DNA of 64,000 bases from Pseudomaricurvus sp033283335 (GCA_033283335.1 JAWMQP010000001.1:310001-374000), one strand, 5' to 3'; shown: positions 1 through 9,394, counted from the stretch's first letter. Numbers and translations: made by a program. Notes: generated from the sequence alone by a model not told the origin.

Positions 1-46
1 TGCACGCCTACGCTTTGATGCCCTGACAACAGAATTGTATTGCCCT

Positions 47-1423
47 ATGTCTTTATACGTATACAACACCCAAACCCGACAAAAAGAACTGTTCCAGCCA
101 CTGGAGCCGAACAAGGTCAAGATGTACGTCTGTGGCCCGACCGTCTACAACCTGGTGCATATCGGTAACGCCCGTCCGGTGGTGGTGTTCGATACGCTGT
201 TTCGTCTGCTGCAAAGTGAATACGACGAGGTGACCTACGCCCGTAATATCACCGACATCGACGACAAAATCATGAAAGCGGCCGCGGAGAACGGTGAACC
301 CATCAGCCAGCTGGCAGCGCGCTACGCCAAGGAATTCGAGGCGGACATGGGTCACTTGAACAATTTGTCGCCAACGGTTGTGCCTTACGCCACCGACCAT
401 GTACCGCAGATGATCGATATGGTCCAGCGCCTGATCGATAAAGGCCATGCCTACGAGGCGGAAGGCCACGTGCTGTTTGCGGTGCAGTCCATGGAGGCTT
501 ACGGCAAGCTCTCCAACCGTTCCTTGGAAGACATGCTGGACGGCGCTCGGGTGGAAGTTGCGCCCTACAAGAAGTACGCCGGTGATTTCGTGCTGTGGAA
601 GCCTTCCAGTGAGACTGAGCCCGGCTGGAACAGCCCCTGGGGCTATGGTCGTCCCGGCTGGCACCTGGAGTGCAGCGCGATGATCGAAACCCATCTGGGG
701 GAGACCATCGATATTCACGGTGGTGGTCGCGACCTGGTGTTCCCGCACCACGAGAACGAAACGGCCCAGAGCTGCTGCGCCCACGATGGCAAGCAGTATG
801 TGCGTTACTGGATGCACAACGGCTACATCAACATCGGTGGCGAGAAAATGTCCAAATCACTGGGTAACTTCCGCACCGTGCGCGAGCTGTTGGAGCAATA
901 CAAAGGCGAAGTGATTCGCTGTGCGCTGTTATCTGCCCAGTACCGTTCCGAAATGGATTTCTCCGGAGAACTGCTGGACGAGACCAAAGCCCGCCTGGAT
1001 GCCTTTTACAGTGCCCTGCGCGACGCCAAAGACGTCGCCGTTATTGAGGTGGACGTCAAAGCCGAACCTTTCTACGCCGCCTTGCTGGATGATTTGAACA
1101 CACCGGTGGCGTTCGGTGAATTGCGTCAACTGGCGCGGGAATTAAATAAGGCGGACGCCGCTGACAAGCCAAAATACAAGTCTATGTTGCTCAAGGCCGG
1201 CGAGTTGTTGGGGTTGCTGCAACAGGATCCGGAGCAGTGGTTCACCGACACCGCCGGTGAGCAGGGCATCAGTGCCGAAGACATTGAAACACTGATTGCC
1301 GCACGGGTGCAGGCCAAACTGGATAAAGATTACGCCCGCGCCGACGAAATTCGTGAGCAGCTCAAAGCTGACGGTGTAGTGCTGGAAGACTCTCGCGAAG
1401 GCACCAAATGGCGTCGTGAATAA
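47..1423 (+). CDS. cysS: Cysteinyl-tRNA synthetase
   Basis: Class I synthetase that charges tRNA-Cys with cysteine in the cytoplasm. The 458-residue length is normal. The HIGH-type signature is HIGN at residues 38-41 and KMSKS is at 267-271. Zinc ligands are visible as Cys29 in MYVCGPTVY, the Cys of WHLECSAMIE, and the His/Glu of FPHHENE. I chose the ATG at 47 because family members begin MSL-x-Y/I-YNT; a TTG at 35 is in frame but only adds four residues. No strong ribosome site precedes either start. It sits first in the window and is separated from the next gene by about 100 bases. Confidence 0.97.
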   Translation: MSLYVYNTQTRQKELFQPLEPNKVKMYVCGPTVYNLVHIGNARPVVVFDTLFRLLQSEYDEVTYARNITDIDDKIMKAAAENGEPISQLAARYAKEFEADMGHLNNLSPTVVPYATDHVPQMIDMVQRLIDKGHAYEAEGHVLFAVQSMEAYGKLSNRSLEDMLDGARVEVAPYKKYAGDFVLWKPSSETEPGWNSPWGYGRPGWHLECSAMIETHLGETIDIHGGGRDLVFPHHENETAQSCCAHDGKQYVRYWMHNGYINIGGEKMSKSLGNFRTVRELLEQYKGEVIRCALLSAQYRSEMDFSGELLDETKARLDAFYSALRDAKDVAVIEVDVKAEPFYAALLDDLNTPVAFGELRQLARELNKADAADKPKYKSMLLKAGELLGLLQQDPEQWFTDTAGEQGISAEDIETLIAARVQAKLDKDYARADEIREQLKADGVVLEDSREGTKWRRE

Positions 1424-1524
1424 TTCTGGCGCCGAGGCTAAAGTGCTAACGAGATTGAGCATTTCAGAGTGCTGTAGTTGTCACCCTGCGGGTGAAAGAA
1501 GTAATGAAATAACAGGAATTGGGT

Positions 1525-1902
1525 ATGAGCATCGAAGACCAAAAAGCCGGTGAAGCCATTCGCCGTGAAGTCATGAGCGACGAATTTGTCGATCGGGCAC
1601 TGAACAACGCCAACGAATTCGACAAGCCGTTGCAGGATCTGGTGATGGAAAATGCCTGGGGTGGTCCCTGGACCCGCGATGACCTGCCACGCGACACCCG
1701 CAGCCTGATCACCATTGCCATGCTGATTGCCCTGAAAGCCCCGAACGAGTTGAAAGGGCATGTGCGTGGGGCTCTGCGTAACGGCTGCAGCAAGGAAGAA
1801 ATCCGCGCAGTGATTCTGCATGCAACCGCCTATTGCGGTTTTCCTTCCGCCATTGAAGCCATGCGCGCTGCCCGTGAAATTATCGACAACTGGGATGACT
1901 GA
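1525..1902 (+). CDS. Carboxymuconolactone decarboxylase family protein
   Basis: A 125-residue AhpD/CMD-fold protein resembling 4-carboxymuconolactone decarboxylase (PcaC type). The family core is recognisable: the helix with MLIALKAPNELKGHVRGAL and the segment HATAYCGFPSAIEA, which carries the conserved His and Cys region. The ATG at 1525 has an AGGA ribosome site just upstream; an in-frame TTG at 1519 is less likely. It ends seven bases before hemB and probably shares its transcript. No other protocatechuate-pathway genes are nearby, so a true decarboxylase role is doubtful; a small redox or stress enzyme of the same fold is equally possible. Confidence 0.85.
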   Translation: MSIEDQKAGEAIRREVMSDEFVDRALNNANEFDKPLQDLVMENAWGGPWTRDDLPRDTRSLITIAMLIALKAPNELKGHVRGALRNGCSKEEIRAVILHATAYCGFPSAIEAMRAAREIIDNWDD

Positions 1903-1908
1903 TTAGCG

Positions 1909-2892
1909 ATGACTGTAACCCCCGACTTCCGTTTCCGCCGCCTGCGTCGCACCTCCACCTTGCGTAGCTTGGTGCGTCAGCATCGACTCAGTGCCGAGGA
2001 TTTTATCCTGCCCTTATTTGTGGAAGAGGATATCACCGAGCCGGTTGCCATCAGCAGCATGCCCGGCGTCATGCGCCATCCGGAAAGCCAGTTGGCAGAA
2101 GTGGTGCAGCGAGCCTGGCAGAAAGGTGTGCGGGCCGTGTTGCTGTTCGGGGTGTCCACCCATAAAGACGACGTCGGCTCCGATACCTGGGCCGACGATG
2201 GTTTGATGGCACGCTGCATTCGGATTGCCAAACAGGCACAGCCGGACATGGTGGTGATCAGTGATAACTGCTTCTGTGAATACACTGATCATGGGCACTG
2301 CGGCGTCCTGTGCGAGGGTTCCCATGAAGGGCTGGATGTCGATAACGACCTCACCCTGGCCAACCTGCAAAAGCAGGCGGTGGTGGCGGCCCGCGCCGGT
2401 GTTGATATGATTGCGCCCTCCACCATGATTGATGGCATGGTGGCGGCAATCCGTGAAGGCCTGGATGCAGCGGGTTTCCCGCACATTCCCATCATGTCCT
2501 ATTCGACCAAGTTTGCTTCTGCGTTCTATGGCCCGTTCCGCGATGCCGTGGACAGCACCTTCAAAGGCACCCGTTCGACCTATCAGATGGACCCGGCCAA
2601 CAGTCGCGAGGCGTTGGCGGAATCCCTGCAGGATGAGCTGGAAGGCGCCGATATTCTGATGGTCAAACCCGGGGTGGCGTATCTGGATGTGATCGCCGAT
2701 ATTCGTGCACACTGTCAGCGCCCGTTGGCGGTCTATCACGTCAGCGGTGAATACGCCATGATCAAGGCCGGAGCCGAAGCCGGTGTGATTGATGAGCAGG
2801 CCATTGTGATGGAAACCATGATGGCGTTTAAGCGTGCGGGCTGCGATTTGATCATTACCTACTACGCTGAACAAATTATGGACTGGCTCTAA
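1909..2892 (+). CDS. hemB: Delta-aminolevulinic acid dehydratase (porphobilinogen synthase), zinc-type
   Basis: Condenses two 5-aminolevulinate molecules to porphobilinogen, an early step of haem synthesis. Length (327 residues) is normal. The two active-site lysines are Lys201 in MSYSTKFASAFYG and Lys253 in MVKPGVAYLDV. Residues 121-131 read CFCEYTDHGHC, giving the C-x-C-x7-C set that binds catalytic zinc in zinc-dependent enzymes; the P. aeruginosa enzyme, as I recall it, lacks these cysteines and uses magnesium. It follows the CMD-like gene with a seven-base gap, so co-transcription is likely. Confidence 0.96.
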   Translation: MTVTPDFRFRRLRRTSTLRSLVRQHRLSAEDFILPLFVEEDITEPVAISSMPGVMRHPESQLAEVVQRAWQKGVRAVLLFGVSTHKDDVGSDTWADDGLMARCIRIAKQAQPDMVVISDNCFCEYTDHGHCGVLCEGSHEGLDVDNDLTLANLQKQAVVAARAGVDMIAPSTMIDGMVAAIREGLDAAGFPHIPIMSYSTKFASAFYGPFRDAVDSTFKGTRSTYQMDPANSREALAESLQDELEGADILMVKPGVAYLDVIADIRAHCQRPLAVYHVSGEYAMIKAGAEAGVIDEQAIVMETMMAFKRAGCDLIITYYAEQIMDWL

Positions 2893-2931
2893 TTGCGCCA
2901 TTGATTCAAAGTAGATTAACCAGGAAGTTGC

Positions 2932-3102
2932 ATGATTCGTTTGTTTACAGTGGTCACCCTTATTGCCACCGCTGTGCTGTTAAACGCTTGCGCCCCGGAA
3001 GTGGGTAGCCAGGCCTGGTGTGACGGCATGAAAGAAAAACCGAAAGGCGAGTGGACGGCCAACGCCGCAGCGGATTTCACCAAACACTGCATTTTTAAGT
3101 AA
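2932..3102 (+). CDS. Small DUF3012-type lipoprotein
   Basis: A 56-residue protein with a lipoprotein signal: the N-terminus is hydrophobic and ends in a lipobox LLNAC, so Cys20 should be lipidated. The mature part reads AWCDGMKEKPKGEWTANAA and ends KHCIF, the pattern I associate with DUF3012. The ATG lies after a gaagttgc stretch rather than a clear ribosome site. It is followed 39 bases later by a second gene with the same core (WCxxMxEKPxGEWT...C), so the two are tandem paralogues. No function is known to me; two conserved cysteines in the mature domain could form a disulfide. Confidence 0.75.
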   Translation: MIRLFTVVTLIATAVLLNACAPEVGSQAWCDGMKEKPKGEWTANAAADFTKHCIFK

Positions 3103-3141
3103 CAGTATTTTCAAATAAAATTCTAGGGTTGTGACTGAGCG

Positions 3142-3339
3142 ATGAAAAAATATTTGGGTGTGCTAATACTGCTGCTGGTCGGCTGTGTAGCCATTATGCT
3201 CGGCCTGACCCTGATTCAGGGCAAGCCTGAACAGGAACTGGTGGGTGAAGAATGGTGCGAGATGATGGTGGAAAAGCCTAACGGAGAATGGACCGACGCC
3301 GAAACTCGTAGCTTCGCCAAAAGCTGTCTCTACGACTGA
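3142..3339 (+). CDS. Small DUF3012-like membrane-anchored protein
   Basis: A 65-residue paralogue of the preceding lipoprotein. It starts with a hydrophobic segment (MKKYLGVLILLLVGCVAIM) that can serve as a transmembrane anchor; the Cys at residue 15 is followed by Val and lies in a poor lipobox, so lipidation is doubtful. The C-terminal core EEWCEMMVEKPNGEWTDAET, ending KSCLYD, repeats the DUF3012-like pattern including both cysteines. The ATG follows a gtgactgagcg stretch with no strong ribosome site. The duplicate pair suggests one outer-membrane-targeted and one inner-membrane version of the same small domain. Function unknown. Confidence 0.75.
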   Translation: MKKYLGVLILLLVGCVAIMLGLTLIQGKPEQELVGEEWCEMMVEKPNGEWTDAETRSFAKSCLYD

Positions 3340-3364
3340 CGCACTGACGCTCCTGTCAGGGTCG

Positions 3365-3394
3365 CACGGTTGTTGTTAAGCTCACGGTTGTTGT
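3365..3394 (+). repeat. Short direct repeat, period 18
   Basis: The 12-base string cacggttgttgt occurs at 3365-3376 and 3383-3394, immediately before and into the GTG start of mksF. It is one of several two-copy repeats with an 18-base period in this window. Confidence 0.8.
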
Positions 3395-4916
3395 GAAATC
3401 TATGTTTTTTACCGAAACACGCCCCCACTTTTTCAAGCCGCTGACCGGAAAATACCGGGAAGTGGTGGTGGAATGCCTGCGCCTGTTGTACCAGCGTCTG
3501 TATACCGATCTCACCGATTTTGGTCATGTACGTAACCGCGACCAGGTCATGGATATCTTTCAGGAAGCCATTGCCCGCGCTCCGATCCTCGAAACCGAGA
3601 CGGCGGAGGGCGAGGAGGAAGGGCGCTTTCGCAATCAGCGCGAGCTGGCCGGGTTTATTCTTAATACCCTGATTGATTGCGGCTGGCTGGAAAAGCAGAT
3701 GGATGAAGCCACCCTGCAAAGCTCTTACGCGTTCAGCAAAACAGGGCGGATTTTTACCCAGCCTTTTATCGAAACCCACAGCAACCATTTTCGAACGCGC
3801 AATCGTAATACGCGCAATACTCGCAACAGTTTGCAGGCCTTTCTGGAGCAGGGTGAAGTGCACGACCTGCTGGACGCCTACGAGTACTCTGAGCGAATCA
3901 TCAGCGATTTCACCGATGTGATCTCTGAATTGGAAGATCGCAAACGTCAATTGGTGCGCGAAGTGGAAGCCCGGCAATTGATCCAGCAGGCAACCGATCA
4001 GTTCTTCGACTTTATGGAGAATACCTTCAAGCCGGATCTGGAAGTGCGGCTGTCCGCTGACAGCGTGGAGAAATACCGGGATCAGATTGCCGCCTTGATC
4101 AAACAGATCCGCCGCAAACGCAAGTACGGTGGTAATGGCGAAGATGCCGACAAAGATTGGCGGGCGGTGATGGAAATTCGCCTGCGGCGTTTGCTGCCCG
4201 GACGTGTGGTGGAGGGCCAGTCGATACTGGAAAACCTGCTGACTGCCATTGAAGAGAGGTTGCGCACGGCCTGTGAAGGCATGCTGCCGGCATTACGTCG
4301 TTCCCTCAACAGCTTTACCCAGCGCGCCGATATCATCATGCGTCAACTCAGTTACCTGCATGCACAGGGCGACGATGGGCTGCTGGATGCCTGTCAGCAG
4401 CTTATGCAGCGGAACCCGGCTGAGCAGAACCGGTTGCTGTTGCAAGCGGGAGAAGGGTTGGCCGGGGTAGGGCTGGGCTATATCGACCCGGCTCAACTTA
4501 GCCTGCGCAGTCGGTCAGGCAGACGTGTGGTTCAAAGTCGGGTCATTGAGGGTCAGGCGGTGGATGCCGATGCCCGCCGCGAACTGTTTGTTCAGCAGGC
4601 GTTAGATCGGGCCTTCAGTATCCAGGGTGATGATATTCGTCGCTATATCCAGAATGCACTGTGTGAGCAAGGTCGTATCAATACTGGCCAGCTGCCCATT
4701 GCCAACGCTCGCGATTTGCTGGCGCTGGCCCATGCCATCCAAGTTGGATCGGCGGATCATCCCGCCAGTGGGTACCGTTTTGTGGTTACTCCCGAGAGTC
4801 AAGATGACGGAGGTCGCCAGTGGCTTCCTGCCGACGCCGGTATCGCCGAGGGTGACTATCTGTGCCGTCGGGATGAATTTGTGATTGAACTGATAGAGGT
4901 CGACCCGAGTGCCTAG
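3393..4916 (+). CDS. mksF: Condensin-like kleisin MksF
   Basis: A 507-residue protein in the kleisin position of an MksBEF (Wadjet JetA-like) complex. The N-terminus (MFFTETRPHFFKPLTGKYRE) and the acidic, helical, low-complexity-free body match this family. Kleisins bridge the heads of the SMC subunit and bind MksE. The GTG at 3393 and an ATG at 3402 are both possible starts; neither has a clear ribosome site. The stop overlaps the mksE start by eight bases, showing tight coupling. The product should act on the nucleoid in chromosome organisation or plasmid restriction; the first is favoured because no MksG/JetD nuclease gene follows. Confidence 0.85.
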   Translation: MKSMFFTETRPHFFKPLTGKYREVVVECLRLLYQRLYTDLTDFGHVRNRDQVMDIFQEAIARAPILETETAEGEEEGRFRNQRELAGFILNTLIDCGWLEKQMDEATLQSSYAFSKTGRIFTQPFIETHSNHFRTRNRNTRNTRNSLQAFLEQGEVHDLLDAYEYSERIISDFTDVISELEDRKRQLVREVEARQLIQQATDQFFDFMENTFKPDLEVRLSADSVEKYRDQIAALIKQIRRKRKYGGNGEDADKDWRAVMEIRLRRLLPGRVVEGQSILENLLTAIEERLRTACEGMLPALRRSLNSFTQRADIIMRQLSYLHAQGDDGLLDACQQLMQRNPAEQNRLLLQAGEGLAGVGLGYIDPAQLSLRSRSGRRVVQSRVIEGQAVDADARRELFVQQALDRAFSIQGDDIRRYIQNALCEQGRINTGQLPIANARDLLALAHAIQVGSADHPASGYRFVVTPESQDDGGRQWLPADAGIAEGDYLCRRDEFVIELIEVDPSA

Positions 4917-5679
4917 TTTACAGGAGCTTTTGTTCGAACAACTGAATGCTGAGAATCTGCGCGACAGTGATTGGCTGGAATTGATTCAGCGGCTGCTCGA
5001 CTATGGCGTGCTGTGCCGCGATGAAAGCCGTGTGGAAGCGGACTTGTACGATCGCTTTGTGCGCATTGAATCCCTGGTGGATGACTATCTATCTCTCATG
5101 GGGTTGCGCTTGCACCACGATAGCCGCTTTGAGTATGTGCGCTTGATCCCACCCGGAGCACGGGTGCCGGGGCTTGAAGACGAAACTGACACGCCGTTTA
5201 ACGGCGGCTTCCGCAGCAAGCTCAATCAACATGAAGTGGCAGTGATTCTGACCTTACGCACCGAATACGATAAATCGCTGCGGGAAGGCAAAATTGATGA
5301 AGCGGGCTGTGTGAGCCTGTCGATTGAAACCCTGGCGTTGGCACTGAAAAACCTGCTGGGACGCTCGCTGCCGGAAAATCAGCTGGAGCGTAAACAGCTG
5401 TTCAAACGGCTGCGTCAATTGCGGGTTATCCGCTATGGCGCTGATGCCGATTTATTGCACGGTGATACCTGGCTAAAAGTCCGACCGATGGTGGTGAATC
5501 TGGTGACCAATGAGCTGGTTGAACAGCTTTTGTCATCGCTGGCGACGAGCGATACCAGTGCGACAGAAGACACCGCTGCTGAAGACAATGAGAGGAACTT
5601 CAGCATTGAGCCACGCGACAGCGAGTTGGCTCATGTCGGTGGCGAGTCTTTGTTTACGGCCGAAGAGGAGACCATATAA
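4909..5679 (+). CDS. mksE: Condensin-like accessory subunit MksE
   Basis: A 256-residue winged-helix-type subunit (DUF4194/JetB-like) that dimerises and binds the kleisin MksF. Visible family features are the region LNQHEVAVILTLRTEYD around residue 105-121 and the basic segment RKQLFKRLRQLRVIRYG. The start is a GTG that overlaps the mksF stop, so translation is likely coupled. The last 40 residues are acidic and Ser/Thr-rich and look like a flexible tail. mksB begins two bases after the stop. This gene order F-E-B is the same as in P. aeruginosa. Confidence 0.85.
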   Translation: MPSLQELLFEQLNAENLRDSDWLELIQRLLDYGVLCRDESRVEADLYDRFVRIESLVDDYLSLMGLRLHHDSRFEYVRLIPPGARVPGLEDETDTPFNGGFRSKLNQHEVAVILTLRTEYDKSLREGKIDEAGCVSLSIETLALALKNLLGRSLPENQLERKQLFKRLRQLRVIRYGADADLLHGDTWLKVRPMVVNLVTNELVEQLLSSLATSDTSATEDTAAEDNERNFSIEPRDSELAHVGGESLFTAEEETI

Positions 5680-5681
5680 CG

Positions 5682-8600
5682 ATGTATTTAAAGAAATTTA
5701 TTTACGTCAACTGGGGCAATATCCCTCACGCTGAATTTGACTTCGGACCCGTCAACCTGTTTTCTGGAGGCAATGGCTCGGGCAAAACTACCGCGGCGGA
5801 TGCGATCCAGACGGTCATGACCGCAGCCCACGACAACCTGTTTCATTTTAACCCCGGCCAGGATGAATCCACCCAGCGGGGCCGAGGCGGCAAACAGGTC
5901 CGTACCCTGGCCTCGTACGTGCTCGGTTGTGACGATGGCGCTTACGCCCGCCCCGAGGCCTGCGACGGCTATCTGGCGGCGGTGTTTCAGCCGACGCCGG
6001 GGGAGGACGGTGAAGCTTTCACTGCATTGCTGGCCATGCGGGCGTTTGTTGAACGCAGCGGGCAGCACTCTGCCCAACAGCAGAAAGTTGCCCGGCTGGA
6101 CGACAGCCAGTTTTATATCCTGCCGGATGTAAGCCTGTCGCTGGGGGATTTGGTCAAAGAGGACGTGGGAGGCCGCTATGTGGTGCCCATGGATCGTATT
6201 TACAGCAATCTGCGCAAGCAGTTTGGCCAGGCCGCTGTAGAGAAGTACGACAAGAAAAAAGCTTATTTGTGTCGTCTTTACGGCATTTTGCGGGGGCGCC
6301 GGGACGCCATTTCTGAACGTGAAGCCTTGAATGCGGCGCGGGCTTTTTCCCGCTTTATGGCCTACAAACCCATTAAAGGTATCGATGAGTTTGTCGCTCA
6401 GGAAGTGCTGGAACCTCGCGATCTGGGTGATGCGATTCGCGATGTGTCCGCGATGCTCAAGCGCATTCACGCGATGGAGTCGGATGCCCGTCAACTGCGA
6501 GAGGCCACCGAACGCTTGTCGTTGGCCCGGAATACCTCGACCCAGTTTATCGACCAATGGCTGGAATACCAGTTATTGGATTACAGCCTGGCCCGCAGTC
6601 GATATACCCAGTGCCAGTCACGATACTTGAAAGAAAAAAGTCTGCAACAGAGCCTGCGTGAGCAGTTGCAAAACAACGAACGCGAGAAAGAACTGTGCGA
6701 GTCACGCCGCCGCGACATTCGCGACCGCTTGTTGGAGGTGGAGGTCAATCGCCTGCAGGTGCCGGCGCTGCGAGATAAGGATCAGCTGGAAAAAACGGTG
6801 GAAGAGCTGAGTTCACAGTTAACGCGCTCAGCGCCTCCATTGTTGGCCCAGGATGAACAGCTGCGACGCAATCGCCAGGCGGCCTCGGACATTCAAAAAG
6901 CGTTACAGCAGACGTCACTTTCCCTATCCATTGCGGCACTGGCCGACAAGTCGCTAGCAAAAACCACCGCGGCGATCGCCGGGGAAAAACCTACGGTTGA
7001 TTTTCAGGCGCTGTTCACCCGTGACTGGATTGATATCTCGCCACTGGAAAGTCATTTGGATGAGGCCATGGCGCAGCAGCAATCCCACAATCGCCTGGTG
7101 CAATCTTGGCTGGATTGTGGCGACGGGACCAGCCTGAGGGATCAGTTGGCCCAGGAACGGGACAAACGGCGTCAGGCCACTGAGCGGCTGAAAAAACAGG
7201 TGGCTGCCAAAGACGCTGAGATCCAGTTGTTAGAGCAGCGGCAGGCTGTTTACCCGTCGGCCGTTCGCCAGGCGCTGGAGCTGTTACATCGTCAATTGCC
7301 GCAAGCCGATGCGCGGGTGCTGTGTGATTACGTCGAAGTCACGGACACTGACTGGCAGTCGGCCATCGAGGGCTACATTGGCGGTGCCCGGTTTGGCATT
7401 ATCGTTGAGGAAGATTGCGAAGCCGAAGCGATTCGACTGGTGCGGCAGATGGCCGGTGGCAGCCGGGCGCGGGTGATTCAGGGGCACAAGGCCCGTCGCG
7501 ACGCAGAAAAACTCGGTTCACTGGCCAACGATTCTATTTTGCAGGTTATGGCCTTTGGTCATGCCACCGCCGAAGCCTATATCCAGGCCAGTTATGGTCA
7601 GGTGTTGCGAGTCGACGACGCCGAGGGCTTGCGCAATACTCGCCGTGGGGTGACCAAAGACTGTATGGGGTCGGGCAATTACGCCATGTTCCGCTGTGAT
7701 CTGGACGACAGCGAGCTGGTGTTCGGCCAGGCTGCGCGGGAAAAAGCTCTGCTGGCAAAACAACACGAATTGCAGGCGCTGCAGGTGGAATGGCAAAAGA
7801 GTGCCGATTTTGCTGAAGAGTGCCACCGTCTGCTGCAGTCGGTTGACCGCTTCAAGGTGGTCAGCTACGCCGATGAGCTGCAGGCCATGTTGACGATCCA
7901 GCGCAAGTTGCTCAACGCCGAGCAGAGTGTGAAGCAGCTGGATGTGTCTGGCTTCGATGAGTTGCAAGGGCAGCTGGATCAGCTTAAATCGGATGAACAA
8001 TCCCAGGAGACGCGTTTAACAGAACTGGAAAATAGCCGGGTGGATATCCGGGCCAAACTGGAACGTGCCGATGCTCGCTGCCGCCAGTTCAACGAAGAGC
8101 AGGATGGCAATCTGGAACGCCTGGAAACCGCGGAAGAGAATCTGCGCTCGTTGGCGCGTATCTGGGCCGACTTCGATGTGGAACAACAGCTTACCGTTGC
8201 CGATGAGCGGGTGGATATTCATTCGCCCGAGTACTTTGAAAACAGCTCGGCCACTCTTCAAGGCGAATTGAATGGTGAGCTGCACGCCTTGCAAAAGCGC
8301 ATACTGGAACACAATCAACTGTGTCAGGGGGCCGATGCGCTGGCCTTTGAACTGGATTTCAGTGACAGTCTCGGACGCCGGAATTTTCAGCGGGTTTGTG
8401 ATCTACGGCGTCAACTGGACAGCCTCTACAACCGCTACAAAAATAACATCCTTGCCCGCCGGCATGAAGAGCTCAGCAGCTTGCGGGAGAGCTTCAATAA
8501 CGCCTTTGTCACTAACCTCTGCCACTCTATTTATCAGGCCATTAACGATGGGGAAAAAACGCTCACTACGTTGAATGACGAATTGCAGCATCACCGATTT

Positions 8601-9320
8601 GGTGCCGATCGGGAAAGCTTTGAGTTTGGCTGGGAGTGGCTGCCGGAGTTCCGGGAGTACTGGCAGTTCTTTAAAGCGGTGATTGACAACCCGAGCCTGG
8701 GTGATGGTGAAACCCTGTTTGACATGAGTCTCAGCAGCAAGCACGAAAAGGTGCGCAACCGGCTTATGGCCATGCTGTTGGACGAGGACGAAAACAAGGC
8801 GCTGCGGGAATTGGCTCGTATCGCCGATTACCGCAATTATCGTCGCTACGAAATCTACAAAAAACCTGAGGGCAAAGCACCAATTGCGCTCAGCCAGTAT
8901 GGCACTGGTTCCGGTGGGCAGTTGGAAACCCCGGCCTACATCATCCGCAGTGCTGCGATTACCTCGGCCTTCCGGTTCAACGAGGGAAAATCCCATTTGC
9001 GGATGGTGCTGGTGGACGAGGCTTTCTCAAAAATGGACGAGCACCGCTCCAAGGAAGTCATCAATTACCTGACTGAAAGCCTGGGGTTACAGTTGATGTT
9101 TATTATGCCGTCGAGCAAGTCCGGTCCGTTTATGGACCTGATCAGCAACCAGTTTGTGTTCAGCAAATGCCCAACCACCGAACCTGTGGGTGAGCTTAAC
9201 ACTCGGGTGCTGGTGGACCGCCAGCAGTGCGACAAGGAAAAAATTGCCGAATTGATGGCCAATCACCGGCGTACCATTCGTCAGCAGGCTTCCCTCGATT
9301 TCCTGGATGAAGTCCACTAA
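5682..9320 (+). CDS. mksB: SMC-like condensin ATPase MksB
   Basis: A 1212-residue SMC-type ATPase, the motor of the MksBEF complex that entraps or extrudes DNA loops. The Walker A motif is GGNGSGKTT at residues 29-37. The C-terminal head carries the ABC signature region (QYGTGSGGQLETP) and Walker B LRMVLVDEAFSKMDEHR. Between the heads lie two long Gln/Glu/Leu/Arg-rich coiled-coil arms flanking a hinge (around residues 530-680, including GGARFGIIVEEDCEAEAIRL). It follows mksE by two bases and closes the operon. What follows is an ion channel, not a Toprim nuclease, so this looks like a housekeeping condensin rather than a full Wadjet system. Confidence 0.9.
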   Translation: MYLKKFIYVNWGNIPHAEFDFGPVNLFSGGNGSGKTTAADAIQTVMTAAHDNLFHFNPGQDESTQRGRGGKQVRTLASYVLGCDDGAYARPEACDGYLAAVFQPTPGEDGEAFTALLAMRAFVERSGQHSAQQQKVARLDDSQFYILPDVSLSLGDLVKEDVGGRYVVPMDRIYSNLRKQFGQAAVEKYDKKKAYLCRLYGILRGRRDAISEREALNAARAFSRFMAYKPIKGIDEFVAQEVLEPRDLGDAIRDVSAMLKRIHAMESDARQLREATERLSLARNTSTQFIDQWLEYQLLDYSLARSRYTQCQSRYLKEKSLQQSLREQLQNNEREKELCESRRRDIRDRLLEVEVNRLQVPALRDKDQLEKTVEELSSQLTRSAPPLLAQDEQLRRNRQAASDIQKALQQTSLSLSIAALADKSLAKTTAAIAGEKPTVDFQALFTRDWIDISPLESHLDEAMAQQQSHNRLVQSWLDCGDGTSLRDQLAQERDKRRQATERLKKQVAAKDAEIQLLEQRQAVYPSAVRQALELLHRQLPQADARVLCDYVEVTDTDWQSAIEGYIGGARFGIIVEEDCEAEAIRLVRQMAGGSRARVIQGHKARRDAEKLGSLANDSILQVMAFGHATAEAYIQASYGQVLRVDDAEGLRNTRRGVTKDCMGSGNYAMFRCDLDDSELVFGQAAREKALLAKQHELQALQVEWQKSADFAEECHRLLQSVDRFKVVSYADELQAMLTIQRKLLNAEQSVKQLDVSGFDELQGQLDQLKSDEQSQETRLTELENSRVDIRAKLERADARCRQFNEEQDGNLERLETAEENLRSLARIWADFDVEQQLTVADERVDIHSPEYFENSSATLQGELNGELHALQKRILEHNQLCQGADALAFELDFSDSLGRRNFQRVCDLRRQLDSLYNRYKNNILARRHEELSSLRESFNNAFVTNLCHSIYQAINDGEKTLTTLNDELQHHRFGADRESFEFGWEWLPEFREYWQFFKAVIDNPSLGDGETLFDMSLSSKHEKVRNRLMAMLLDEDENKALRELARIADYRNYRRYEIYKKPEGKAPIALSQYGTGSGGQLETPAYIIRSAAITSAFRFNEGKSHLRMVLVDEAFSKMDEHRSKEVINYLTESLGLQLMFIMPSSKSGPFMDLISNQFVFSKCPTTEPVGELNTRVLVDRQQCDKEKIAELMANHRRTIRQQASLDFLDEVH

Positions 9321-9394
9321 CTCTTTTTTATCACTTTTTAATTTCAACAATGGCCAGCCTGGTTATGCTGCCGTCTGTTATGAGGTAACCATTA

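Noticed and set aside
2014..2901. A 295-residue open frame antisense to hemB
   Set aside because: hemB is unmistakable on the other strand; the antisense frame has a His-rich composition typical of shadow frames.
3393..9320. A complete Wadjet anti-plasmid system
   Set aside because: Only the three condensin-type genes are present; the JetD nuclease gene is missing and the flanks are housekeeping genes.
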